44,546 nt of DNA, taken from positions 1 through 44,546 of the IMG/VR virus record IMGVR_UViG_3300008107_005346; one strand, given 5' to 3'. This DNA comes from a virus. Below, piece after piece: positions 1 through 7,665 of this stretch (position 1 is its first letter; each line of letters begins with the position of its first letter). The notes beneath the pieces were generated by a model that saw only the letters and a list, made by a program, of their open reading frames with translations, ran no database searches and was not told where the DNA came from. The position numbers were made by a program, and so were the translations under genes.

Positions 1-684
1 AGAGAAAAACGTATGCAGTTAGATCAAGGCATTGATCCACTAAATCCAAATCAAAGAACTTATAGAAGTCAGAATTTTAATCAAGGCTTCAATAATATGG
101 AAGATATCTTTCAAAACTTTGGTTTTGATTTTGGATTTACTCCACGCGGTTTTAGACCACAACCCCCTACAAAAAATAAATCCTTTAATGTTCAAATGAC
201 ATTGACATTAGAAGAAGCGTTTACTGGGATCAATAAAAATATCACAATCACGCATCCTGGCGGTGTTGGTAAAAATGTAGGAATTAATATTCCACCTGGC
301 ATTGACAATGGCATGGCTATACGTTATGCTGGCATGGGAGATGACAGTATTGGTGGATTACCTGCAGGTGATTTAACAATTATAATTAATATCGCTCCTC
401 ACCCAGTGTATGCTAGAGAAGGACTAAATTTATTAACTGATGTTACTATTGACTGTTTTGATTCTATACTAGGCACAAGTGCTGAAATTGACACATTAGA
501 TGGTAGAAGGTTGCAAGTAGTAGTTCCTGCTGGAACACAACCAGGAACTACACTGGGATTGAAGAATGAAGGAATGCGTGACCAACAGGGCAATGTTGGA
601 AAACTATATGTAAGAGTTAATGTTAGCGTTCCTAAAATTACTGATCCTATTAAATTATCTTTAATCAAACAACTTAAAAATTAA
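1..684 (+). CDS. DnaJ-type co-chaperone, C-terminal part (5' end off window)
   Basis: The reading frame is open to the first base of the window (codons for Arg-Glu-Lys-Arg precede the first Met at 13), so this is the 3' part of a longer gene. After a Gly/Phe/Asn-rich linker (FNQGFNNMEDIFQNFGFDFG) the two beta-rich client-binding domains of DnaJ follow. They include LTLEEAFTG, IPPGIDNGMAIRYAGMGD and, in the second domain, LDGRRLQVVVPAGTQPGTTL. There is no CxxCxGxG zinc finger, so it is a CbpA/type II-like protein. The J domain that stimulates DnaK ATPase would lie upstream and is not visible. Peptide deformylase and a ClpA-like unfoldase follow directly, suggesting a phage protein-quality-control operon. 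The family call is secure; whether a J domain exists is inference. Confidence 0.85.
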   Translation, partial: REKRMQLDQGIDPLNPNQRTYRSQNFNQGFNNMEDIFQNFGFDFGFTPRGFRPQPPTKNKSFNVQMTLTLEEAFTGINKNITITHPGGVGKNVGINIPPGIDNGMAIRYAGMGDDSIGGLPAGDLTIIINIAPHPVYAREGLNLLTDVTIDCFDSILGTSAEIDTLDGRRLQVVVPAGTQPGTTLGLKNEGMRDQQGNVGKLYVRVNVSVPKITDPIKLSLIKQLKN

Positions 685-692
685 ATATTAAT

Positions 693-1205
693 ATGGTAAA
701 ACTTGTATTTCATCCAGATCCAATATTAGAAGAACAAATGCCAGCATTTGATTTTGATAATCCTATTATGGATCCAAAAGAATTAGAAAAAGAATTACTA
801 GCAATTATGTTTGCCAATAATGGAATTGGACTTGCGAGTCCACAAATTGGCATTAAAACTAGAGTATTTGCAATGGGACATTCACTCATGCCTGAAGCAA
901 GTCTTGCTATGTTTAATCCAACAGTAATTGACGCTAGTAACGAATTTCAAGATATAGAAGAAGGCTGTTTAAGTTTTCCAAATATTTTTGCTAAAATTAA
1001 AAGACCTACTTGGATTGTTGTAAAATACAATACTAGTGATAATGAAGAACGAACTGAACGAATGGAAGGTTACAACTGTAAATGTTTTTTACATGAATTG
1101 GACCACTTAGATGGTATCGTAATGAAAGATCGTTTAAGTCAACTTAAATGGGCGTTAGCCGTTAAAAAATCAAAAAAGGTAAAAAATTATGCTAGAACCA
1201 AATGA
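693..1205 (+). CDS. def: Peptide deformylase
   Basis: This enzyme removes the formyl group from the N-terminal Met of nascent proteins. All three family motifs are visible in the 170-residue protein: GIGLASPQIG (motif 1, about residues 44-53), EEGCLSFP (motif 2, metal-ligand Cys) and CFLHELDHLDG (motif 3, HExDH with two metal His and the catalytic Glu). The length fits bacterial deformylases, so it is probably active. Deformylase is a recurrent host-derived gene in marine T4-like phages, where it is thought to help process abundant host or phage proteins. The start lies 8 bases after the dnaJ stop without an obvious Shine-Dalgarno site, and the 3' end overlaps the ClpA-like start by 17 bases, implying coupled translation. 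Confidence 0.93.
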   Translation: MVKLVFHPDPILEEQMPAFDFDNPIMDPKELEKELLAIMFANNGIGLASPQIGIKTRVFAMGHSLMPEASLAMFNPTVIDASNEFQDIEEGCLSFPNIFAKIKRPTWIVVKYNTSDNEERTERMEGYNCKCFLHELDHLDGIVMKDRLSQLKWALAVKKSKKVKNYARTK

Positions 1206-3471
1206 AGATCTAGAAAAGATCTTTGAACGTGCAATTCAGTTATCGTTAGATAACCATCATCAATATATCACGCTAGAACATTTCTTATATTGCATGGTCA
1301 CTGACGAAACATTCAATAGCGTACTTATGGGCTACGGCACAGATGTTCAAGACTTGACTACAAAGTTAGAAAACTATATTAAAAACGAGCTTGTTAGTAT
1401 CGTTGACCAAACATCAAATTCCAGACCAAAAAAGACTAATAGTGTTGAACGTATGCTTAACAGAGCATTTACTCACACATTGTTTTCTGGAAGAACAACT
1501 ATTGAACCAATCGATTGTTTTTTAAGCATTTTAAACGAAAAGAAAAGTCATGCGGCATTTTATCTTCGTAGTGCTAATATTGAAAAAGACAAATTTATTG
1601 AATACGTTAATAAAGAAATTGGCCCTAGTAGTCAAGACGGAGAAGAAAACACTGTGCCAGAAAATAAACTTGAAGCATATATTGGCAACTTCTGTACGAA
1701 TTTAAATGCTAAAGTTAAGAATAAAGAAATTGATCCTGTAATTGGCAGAGATAAAGAACTAGAAGAAATGCAATTAGTTCTTGCACGTAGACACAAGTCA
1801 AACGTTATGCTAATTGGTGATCCAGGGGTTGGTAAAACAGCTCTTGCTGAAGGACTTGCACGTAAGATTGTTGAAGGCAATGTTCCTAAGTTTATTCAAG
1901 ACCACACAGTCTATACTTTAGACATTGGTGCTTTGTTAGCTGGTTCTAAATATCGTGGAGATTTTGAAGAACGTCTTAAAAATGTTCTTACAGCTATCCA
2001 AAAAAAGAAAAAGTGCATTTTGTTTATTGACGAAGCACACATGATGAACGGTGCAGGAACAAGCAGTGGTCAGAGCAATGATATGGCTAATATGCTAAAG
2101 CCTGCACTTGCTAAAGGTGGGTTAAAAGTCATTGCATCAACTACGTGGGAAGAATTCCGCAAGCACTTTGAAAAGGATCGTGCCTTAATGCGCAGGTTCC
2201 AACGTGTTATGGTTGGCGAGCCTGACGAAGTAACTACTATTAAGATTATTAAAGGTCTTAAAAAGTATTACGAAAAGCATCATGGATGCAAAATTACTAA
2301 TCAAGCAATTATTGATTCTGTAAAATATAGTGTCAAGTATATGAGTGATAAAAAATTGCCTGATAAAGCAATTGATATCATTGACTGTGCCTGTGCTCGC
2401 TTTAAGGTGCGTGATGAAGAAGGTGGTACAGTAGATCACGATGAAGTTGTATTTGAAGTTGCCAAGATGACTGGATTGCCTTTAGAACAAGTAGCCGCTA
2501 AAGACACAACTACGTTACATGATTTAGAAGGTGACATTAAATCTGAAGTATATGGTCAGGATACTGCTGTAGACTCATTGCTTGATAAAATTTATATAGC
2601 ACAGGCTGGACTTAAGAGTCATAATAAGCCAATTGGTAGTTTCTTGTTTGTTGGTCCAACTGGTTGTGGCAAAACTGAAACTGCTAAAGTACTTGCAAAT
2701 AAAATGGGCATTAAGATGCTACGTTTTGATATGAGTGAGTTCCAAGAGAAACACTCAGTTGCTAAATTTATTGGTGCCCCTCCAGGATATGTTGGCTTTG
2801 AAGACAATGCTGGGCAACTAATAACTCAGCTTCAAGAAAATCCAAACTGTATATTGTTGCTGGATGAAATTGAAAAAGCGCATCCAGACGTTAGTAATGT
2901 GATGTTGCAACTTATGGACAACGGTTTTGTTACTGGTAGCAATGGTAAGAAAGCAGATGCACGTAATGTTATTATCATTATGACTTCTAACTTAGGCGCT
3001 TCTGATAGTGAGAAATCTAATATTGGTTTTGGCAGTCAAGAAAAACTTGGCGAAATCAACAATGCTGTTAATAGATTCTTTGCTCCTGAGTTCCGCAATC
3101 GTTTAGATGGAATTATTACGTTTAAGAAACTTGAACACAGTGTAATGACAAAAGTTGTTGACAAGTTTATTAAAGAAATGAATTCGTTAATTACTGATAA
3201 GAATGTGTTTGTACAGTTAACTGAAACTGCTAAAAATCATCTTATTGACAAAGGGTTTGATAGCAAGATGGGTGCTAGACCAATGCAACGTGTAATTGAT
3301 GAAGGCATTAAGAAGCCTTTAAGCAGACAAATACTGTTTGGTAAACTAGTAAACGGTGGTTTAGTTAAAGTAGACTTTGTTAATGATCAGCTAGTATTTG
3401 ATTACTTTGACCCATTACCAATCGTAAAAGATACTGAGCCAAGTATAGAAGAAAATGCAACACAAGATTAA
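1189..3471 (+). CDS. clpA: ClpA-type AAA+ protein unfoldase
   Basis: This 760-residue hexameric unfoldase has a Clp N-domain (about residues 1-140), a first AAA+ module (Walker A GDPGVGKT at 210-217, Walker B LFIDEAH near 278) and a second (Walker A GPTGCGKT at 489-496, Walker B LLLDEIEKAH near 556). The coiled-coil middle domain of ClpB is absent, so it is ClpA-like rather than a disaggregase. The C-terminal half resembles E. coli ClpA closely (FAPEFRNRLD, KMGARPMQRVIDE). An IGF tripeptide at about 612-614 falls where ClpA carries its ClpP-docking IGL loop, suggesting it can dock on a ClpP. No clpP or clpS is in the window, so the host peptidase would be the partner. The start is supported by AAGG about 9 bases upstream and overlaps def. 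Confidence 0.92.
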   Translation: MLEPNEDLEKIFERAIQLSLDNHHQYITLEHFLYCMVTDETFNSVLMGYGTDVQDLTTKLENYIKNELVSIVDQTSNSRPKKTNSVERMLNRAFTHTLFSGRTTIEPIDCFLSILNEKKSHAAFYLRSANIEKDKFIEYVNKEIGPSSQDGEENTVPENKLEAYIGNFCTNLNAKVKNKEIDPVIGRDKELEEMQLVLARRHKSNVMLIGDPGVGKTALAEGLARKIVEGNVPKFIQDHTVYTLDIGALLAGSKYRGDFEERLKNVLTAIQKKKKCILFIDEAHMMNGAGTSSGQSNDMANMLKPALAKGGLKVIASTTWEEFRKHFEKDRALMRRFQRVMVGEPDEVTTIKIIKGLKKYYEKHHGCKITNQAIIDSVKYSVKYMSDKKLPDKAIDIIDCACARFKVRDEEGGTVDHDEVVFEVAKMTGLPLEQVAAKDTTTLHDLEGDIKSEVYGQDTAVDSLLDKIYIAQAGLKSHNKPIGSFLFVGPTGCGKTETAKVLANKMGIKMLRFDMSEFQEKHSVAKFIGAPPGYVGFEDNAGQLITQLQENPNCILLLDEIEKAHPDVSNVMLQLMDNGFVTGSNGKKADARNVIIIMTSNLGASDSEKSNIGFGSQEKLGEINNAVNRFFAPEFRNRLDGIITFKKLEHSVMTKVVDKFIKEMNSLITDKNVFVQLTETAKNHLIDKGFDSKMGARPMQRVIDEGIKKPLSRQILFGKLVNGGLVKVDFVNDQLVFDYFDPLPIVKDTEPSIEENATQD

Positions 3472-4150
3472 AAATCTTTTTACTAAAAAGTTATTTTACA
3501 AAAAATGGCTCTACAAAGTTGTCGTCAGTTGCCCTGGAATTGGGCAACTACGTCGACGAGGACTAGAATACATAACCACTGTTCAAACTAAAAAGACTGG
3601 TAATTTTTACTTAAATTCAATTATTGATGACATAAACAATCACAGGAAAGACTTGATATTGATATCATCAATATTAGAGAAAGAATTAAAGTCAGTTGAT
3701 CATCAAGTTAGAGTTGAAGGGAGTTCGTGTGCAATTTTTACTAATTCTAAATCCCTAATATCTAATATTGAAAAAGCGTTGCATGGATTTGTTACAGAAA
3801 TACATTTGCCTGAATCGTTAGAATCAGAAATGTTTTTATCTGGTAGTAAAAATAAAGTAATATGCTCACAACTACCTCTAGAAGGATATAGATATAAAAT
3901 ATATCTTAAAAATGGTGATATTCGTAGTTATGAAAATTTGCAAAAATTTGTATCTTGGGCAGACAATTTCAAAGACAGAATACATATCCCTATAGGCACT
4001 AGACGAGTTTTAGTTGGGCTTGCACACCCATACATATACGGACAATACTTCTATGCCAAGGATCAAAAAATGGCTAGTATGGCCCTAATGATCATGGGTG
4101 ATCATTTGAATAAAACTGAAGAATACGTATTAAAATCTGAACTAATATAG
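3455..4150 (+). CDS. Unknown protein, 231 aa
   Basis: I do not recognise this protein. It starts inside the end of the clpA-like gene (17-base overlap), which suggests translational coupling. The N-terminus is strongly basic (MQHKIKNLFTKKLFYKKWLY, then GQLRRRGLE) and the rest is mixed alpha/beta with several hydrophobic strands. There is no signal peptide, membrane span or catalytic motif that I can identify. The basic N-terminus would be compatible with nucleic-acid or membrane association, but that is speculation. It is probably the last gene of the proteostasis operon, because the next gene is preceded by a weak late-type TAAATA element and is structural in character. Confidence 0.75.
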   Translation: MQHKIKNLFTKKLFYKKWLYKVVVSCPGIGQLRRRGLEYITTVQTKKTGNFYLNSIIDDINNHRKDLILISSILEKELKSVDHQVRVEGSSCAIFTNSKSLISNIEKALHGFVTEIHLPESLESEMFLSGSKNKVICSQLPLEGYRYKIYLKNGDIRSYENLQKFVSWADNFKDRIHIPIGTRRVLVGLAHPYIYGQYFYAKDQKMASMALMIMGDHLNKTEEYVLKSELI

Positions 4151-4164
4151 GTAAATATAAGACT

Positions 4165-4593
4165 ATGCCAGCACTAAGCGAAACACTACTTTTTACATCG
4201 GGTACGGATTCAAACGGAAACCCAAATAAAACATCGAGTCTAACATATCCATCTGGGGTAAGTGGCGCTCAAACATATTATAGTGACAAAATCAAGGGCG
4301 AAGGTTATTACGGTGGAAACGGCTTACATACCGGCGGGTACACTCCATGGCCTGAATCTAATCTAGTTAACCCTGGTGAGAACAATAACTTTAGAGGCGC
4401 CATACAGCTTCAAGCAAGTCTAGTAACAAATCCAGCAGAATCTGATTGGTTTGCTATTGTTGGTACAGATGCTACGTTTGATGGCACAGATCAATCCAAT
4501 AGATTTCTTAATTTTGTAGGTAATTTTGTTTGGATTCGTGCAAAAGTTGTTATAACACAAGGCGTTTTAACGTCAATTCAAGTCAATCACTAA
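4165..4593 (+). CDS. Small structural-type protein, 142 aa
   Basis: This protein is rich in Gly, Asn, Thr and Ser, with few charged residues and a C-terminal beta-strand pattern (FVGNFVWIRAKVVITQGVLT). That composition is typical of virion structural proteins such as head decoration, neck or tail components. I have no specific family assignment. A weak late-type GTAAATA element (about 4151-4157) lies just upstream of the ATG. It opens the block of late or virion genes and is separated from the following gene by an 83-base intergenic region holding a late-type promoter and hairpins. Confidence 0.65.
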   Translation: MPALSETLLFTSGTDSNGNPNKTSSLTYPSGVSGAQTYYSDKIKGEGYYGGNGLHTGGYTPWPESNLVNPGENNNFRGAIQLQASLVTNPAESDWFAIVGTDATFDGTDQSNRFLNFVGNFVWIRAKVVITQGVLTSIQVNH

Positions 4594-4614
4594 TATTGGT
4601 ACTAGCTCAATTCA

Positions 4615-4622
4615 AATAAATA
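4615..4622 (+). promoter_or_regulatory. T4-late-like promoter element (AATAAATA)
   Basis: AATAAATA matches seven of eight bases of the T4 late -10 element TATAAATA. It lies in the intergenic region 55 bases before the first gene with a capsid-targeting-like N-terminus. Position and sequence support late transcription of the packaged-protein block. This is a pattern match only. Confidence 0.45.
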
Positions 4623-4655
4623 CATGATAGTTAAAATCATGGTACCTTTACCATG
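4623..4655 (+). promoter_or_regulatory. Two overlapping inverted repeats in a 5' leader
   Basis: CATGAT (4623-4628) pairs with ATCATG (4636-4641), and CATGGTA (4638-4644) pairs perfectly with TACCATG (4649-4655) across a CCTT loop. The two stems share bases 4638-4641, so only one can form at a time. They lie between the late-type promoter and the ATG at 4677. No U-tract follows, so this is not a classical terminator. A role in leader stability or translation control is possible. Confidence 0.4.
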
Positions 4656-4676
4656 GGTGAGTAAGGCACATATATC

Positions 4677-5045
4677 ATGAAATTATTTGAATTTTTTAGT
4701 CAGAATACAACTGAACCAGAAGAGAAAGAAAATGACGACCAAATACGTAAGGACGTCATGGCCTTTATACTCGATGATAATGACATCTATCGAGAGAAAC
4801 TTCTCCCACTGATCCACAAGCACAATAAGAACGTTAAAGATGAAGATTTACGTAAAGATTACGTAAAAGTTATCAACGACTGTTGCATCGAATTTTATAA
4901 AGAAAAAGAATTAAAAACAGATCCAAACAAACTTTTTCCAAAAGCAATGAGAAATGAGATGATAAAACAACTCATTAAGATCAATAAAGAAAATATTACT
5001 ACAAAGAAGAATAAAAAAGATGAAGATACGAGATCTGTTATTTGA
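4677..5045 (+). CDS. Small acidic/Lys-rich protein with capsid-targeting-like N-terminus, 122 aa
   Basis: The N-terminus MKLFEFFSQ resembles the start peptides of many of the genes that follow. It is similar in pattern to the T4 capsid-targeting sequence (Met-Lys-..-Glu-Phe-..-Glu). The rest is helical, charged and without a catalytic motif, and it ends in a Lys-rich stretch. The 3' end overlaps the next gene by 26 bases. In this protein the peptide lacks a clean (L/I)xE|(A/G/S) cleavage site, so targeting is less certain than for its neighbours. Function is otherwise unknown. Confidence 0.7.
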   Translation: MKLFEFFSQNTTEPEEKENDDQIRKDVMAFILDDNDIYREKLLPLIHKHNKNVKDEDLRKDYVKVINDCCIEFYKEKELKTDPNKLFPKAMRNEMIKQLIKINKENITTKKNKKDEDTRSVI

Positions 5046-5406
5046 AGGTAGGATTGATCCTACTCTTTTAAATCATTTTCTTAAACACTGTTCTGAAGAA
5101 TTGGGTCTTGAATCGTTACCTAAAATTAATCTCATAGATAACAAAGAATATTCAGTAACACACAAATCATTTGGCGGTTATCAGCCAGGCGAAAAATCAA
5201 TAATTTTATCCACTAAGGATAGACACCCAGTTGATGTGTTTAGAACACTAGCACATGAACTAACTCACTATAAACAAGATTTAGACGGACAACTTGAAGG
5301 GGACGATGTTGGTGCCACAGGTAGTCCAGAAGAAAATGAAGCTAATTCTGTTGCAGGCGTAATAATGCGTAACTTTGGTCAGAAGTTTCCAGAAGTATTT
5401 GAATAA
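5020..5406 (+). CDS. Zinc metallopeptidase (HExxH), predicted capsid-targeted
   Basis: The 128-residue protein carries HELTH at residues 79-83, the zinc-binding and catalytic motif of gluzincin-type peptidases, in the context RTLAHELTHYKQDL. The downstream Glu-rich SPEENEANS segment (about 102-110) can supply the third zinc ligand. The first residues MKIRDLLFEG form the shared start peptide with an ideal T4-type prohead protease site, Leu-Phe-Glu before Gly. This suggests the protein is packaged in the head, trimmed and then delivered with the DNA or used in maturation. The start overlaps the previous gene. Metallopeptidase identity is well supported; packaging is an inference. Confidence 0.82.
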   Translation: MKIRDLLFEGRIDPTLLNHFLKHCSEELGLESLPKINLIDNKEYSVTHKSFGGYQPGEKSIILSTKDRHPVDVFRTLAHELTHYKQDLDGQLEGDDVGATGSPEENEANSVAGVIMRNFGQKFPEVFE

Positions 5407-5414
5407 GGACCATC

Positions 5415-6431
5415 ATGCGTATTAAAGATCTATTTGAAGGCGGGTGGGATACTACCAAAACACAAAACACTGTACTACATCCTAAAATTGTAAGTGTTGC
5501 CTTATCTGTAGTAGATCGATTTGTTGTTGATTTCAATAACTTTATTAAAAATAAAAACGTTGGTCAAATTAAACGTGGAAGACCAACAGGTAGCAGTGCA
5601 TACCATGAACAAGACGCCATTGAAAGACCAGATACAATTTATGGCGATATTGATTTACAAATGATTGCACCGCCAGTTGAAGGATTAACTTACGGACAGT
5701 TTAGTGGTTATTGGAATAAACTAGCAGATGATTTTGTTAAGACTGCAAATCCTGCGTATGTAGACACAACTGAAAGCAAACCTGGTCATCCAATTTTCCA
5801 AGTTGGTAAACAAGACTATGTTCAAATTGACTTTATGTGGCATGAGCAAAAAATGGCGGATTGGGGTGCTACTCGTGTAACTCCAGAACGTGGTATCAAA
5901 GGTTTACTGTCAGGTAACATGTACAGTGTATTTGGTGAAATACTTGACATGAGTATTCAACATGCTGGAGTACAACTTAAAGTAATTGATGACCAACGTG
6001 TGCCGTTTAGTAAACAAAAAGATACACAAATAATCACAGTGACAACAAATCCAAAAACATTTATATTAGATGTGTTTATGTATTTGGCCAAACGTATGGG
6101 CGTGAACAATCCAAGAATTGATCCCATGCTCAAACAGTTCTCTGGCAACGACATTAACGATGTTAAAATAAGCAAACTAGTTAATGGTATGAAGGGATTT
6201 GCCTCAAGTGCAGAAGCAAGTGGTATGTTTGGTAAAGGTGATTTACAAAATTTTAACTCTGCACAAGATTTTATGAATAAGTTTTGGCAACGTTACGAAG
6301 AAAAAGCACAAATTGACATTGCTGGTAAAAAGCGTGACAAAGCACAAACCCCAGATGCTATTGCACGTGCCAATGCAGACAGAGAAAAGATCCAAAAAGG
6401 TCTAGATATGGTTAAAGGATATTTCCAATGA
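5415..6431 (+). CDS. Nucleotidyltransferase-fold protein, predicted capsid-targeted
   Basis: This 338-residue protein has the signature of the Pol-beta-type nucleotidyltransferase superfamily: a GS pair (GRPTGSSAY, about residues 55-63), then YGDIDLQM with the two metal Asp (about 78 and 80), and a third Asp in YVQIDFM (about 139). These residues bind two metals and transfer a nucleotide to an acceptor, which cannot be named from sequence. The N-terminus MRIKDLFEGG matches the shared start peptide with a Leu-Phe-Glu|Gly cleavage site. An AAGGA Shine-Dalgarno precedes the ATG. The end overlaps the next start (ATGA). A second protein of the same fold lies two genes on. Confidence 0.75.
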   Translation: MRIKDLFEGGWDTTKTQNTVLHPKIVSVALSVVDRFVVDFNNFIKNKNVGQIKRGRPTGSSAYHEQDAIERPDTIYGDIDLQMIAPPVEGLTYGQFSGYWNKLADDFVKTANPAYVDTTESKPGHPIFQVGKQDYVQIDFMWHEQKMADWGATRVTPERGIKGLLSGNMYSVFGEILDMSIQHAGVQLKVIDDQRVPFSKQKDTQIITVTTNPKTFILDVFMYLAKRMGVNNPRIDPMLKQFSGNDINDVKISKLVNGMKGFASSAEASGMFGKGDLQNFNSAQDFMNKFWQRYEEKAQIDIAGKKRDKAQTPDAIARANADREKIQKGLDMVKGYFQ

Positions 6432-6805
6432 GAGCAAAAGAATTTATAACTGAAATTAAGGCAGGAGCAATATCTAAACGACAAGGCATGTCAACTACTG
6501 GTATAAATTTATATACTGATGCTGAAAGACGAAACAGCGACTATGTGTCATATCGTTTAGGTATGGCAGTTGCTTGTACAGATGGTACAAACGATCCTGA
6601 TATGGATGCTAAAAGTTGGGTTGACAAAAGTAAGACTACTCACCCATATACACCCCAAGAACAAGAAATGCTTAAAAAAGCCTACAAGGCAGTAGGAGCA
6701 AAATGGAAAGATTTAAATCACGGAGATTTAACTAGTCAAGAATTAAAAACAACCAACGTTGTTAGTCCAGTTGCAAAACCTAAACGAAACAAATACGGCG
6801 TGTAA
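6428..6805 (+). CDS. Small unknown protein with capsid-targeting-like N-terminus, 125 aa
   Basis: The start MRAKEFITE is very close in pattern to the T4 internal-protein leader MKTYQEFIAE, which is removed by the prohead protease after Glu. The remainder is basic and soluble, with conserved-looking blocks (DAERRNSDYVSYRLGMAVAC and KAVGAKWKDLNHGDLTSQEL). No enzymatic motif is apparent. I recall similar proteins as unknowns in marine T4-like phages but cannot name a family. The start codon overlaps the preceding stop (ATGA). An internal head protein is the most economical reading. Confidence 0.72.
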   Translation: MRAKEFITEIKAGAISKRQGMSTTGINLYTDAERRNSDYVSYRLGMAVACTDGTNDPDMDAKSWVDKSKTTHPYTPQEQEMLKKAYKAVGAKWKDLNHGDLTSQELKTTNVVSPVAKPKRNKYGV

Positions 6806-6817
6806 TGAGAGTTAAAA

Positions 6818-7657
6818 ATGAAAATATTTGAACTGTTAATTGAAAGTGGTAAAAGGCTTGCTAGTCAAGGAGTTGAAGTCTCTAGAGTAAACAAAGACGA
6901 CTTTGTTGCCGCTAAAAATGTTTTAAATCCTATTCTAATCAAAGCAGGAATTAAAGCAGGATGGACTGCTGGCGGTGCTGGTAGTTTTGATCCTGAACAC
7001 GACTATGGTGGTGGTGGAAGAGAAGACAGCGGTGATATTGACATTATGATTGACCCTGCAGAACTAGTAGGACGTTTTCCACCCAATGTTGAAGCATACA
7101 ATGCCGCAAGTGCAAAACCAATCGGTCCAAAAGCTATGGCCAACGCTATGGCAGATCCAGCTAAAAAAGCCAAGATAGAAATGAGTGCTAGTAAATGGGC
7201 ACTGGCTGACTTTATGACAAAAAATGGTTTTAGAACCGACCCAGGAACGCTAACTGTTGAATATACCGCTAGTGGGAAAAGTTTTTCAGTTGACTTGATT
7301 ATACGTCCAAGAAATGCTTGGCCACTACATACTCATGATTTTGCAACTGATCCAAAAATGCGTGGTGGAGATTTATGGATTAACATGTATCCTGTGTTAG
7401 CTAAACTTGCTAGTAAGACAGTTTTTACTGATCCAAAAACTGGTGAAGAAAAAGGCAATATACAATTTAGTCCTGATAAAGGCTTAGTGGACAGAGATAC
7501 TAATAAAGTAATTGCCATTGATAAAAATGACATTGCCAAAATTTTATTAGGTCCACAATTTAGTGCAAAGGATTTGTCAAGTATGACAGGTATTAGAAAT
7601 GCGTTATCTAAACAACCTGAAAAGTTGTCAAAACTACCACAGCCACAAGAGCAATAA
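6818..7657 (+). CDS. Second nucleotidyltransferase-fold protein, predicted capsid-targeted
   Basis: Of 279 residues, GGAGS (52-56) and DSGDIDIMID (70-79, metal Asp at about 73 and 75), with a third acidic strand KSFSVDLII (Asp near 159), give the GS...DxD...D pattern of nucleotidyltransferases. It is clearly different in sequence from the nucleotidyltransferase-like gene at 5415. The start peptide MKIFELLIESG has a Leu-Ile-Glu|Ser site fitting the T4 prohead protease consensus. The C-terminus is Lys/Pro/Gln-rich. It sits between a small unknown and the ligase-like protein, all in one close-packed set. Substrate unknown. Confidence 0.75.
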   Translation: MKIFELLIESGKRLASQGVEVSRVNKDDFVAAKNVLNPILIKAGIKAGWTAGGAGSFDPEHDYGGGGREDSGDIDIMIDPAELVGRFPPNVEAYNAASAKPIGPKAMANAMADPAKKAKIEMSASKWALADFMTKNGFRTDPGTLTVEYTASGKSFSVDLIIRPRNAWPLHTHDFATDPKMRGGDLWINMYPVLAKLASKTVFTDPKTGEEKGNIQFSPDKGLVDRDTNKVIAIDKNDIAKILLGPQFSAKDLSSMTGIRNALSKQPEKLSKLPQPQEQ

Positions 7658-7660
7658 ATA
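7653..7660 (+). promoter_or_regulatory. Possible T4-late-like element (AATAAATA)
   Basis: AATAAATA overlaps the stop codon of the preceding gene and lies only 5 bases before the next ATG. A transcript from it would start at about that ATG, so it would be leaderless. It may be a chance match in AT-rich sequence. Confidence 0.25.
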
Positions 7661-7665
7661 CAGTT

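Noticed and set aside
1189-3471. ClpB-type disaggregase
   Set aside because: There is no long coiled-coil middle domain and the C-terminal part matches ClpA, including the IG(F/L) loop.
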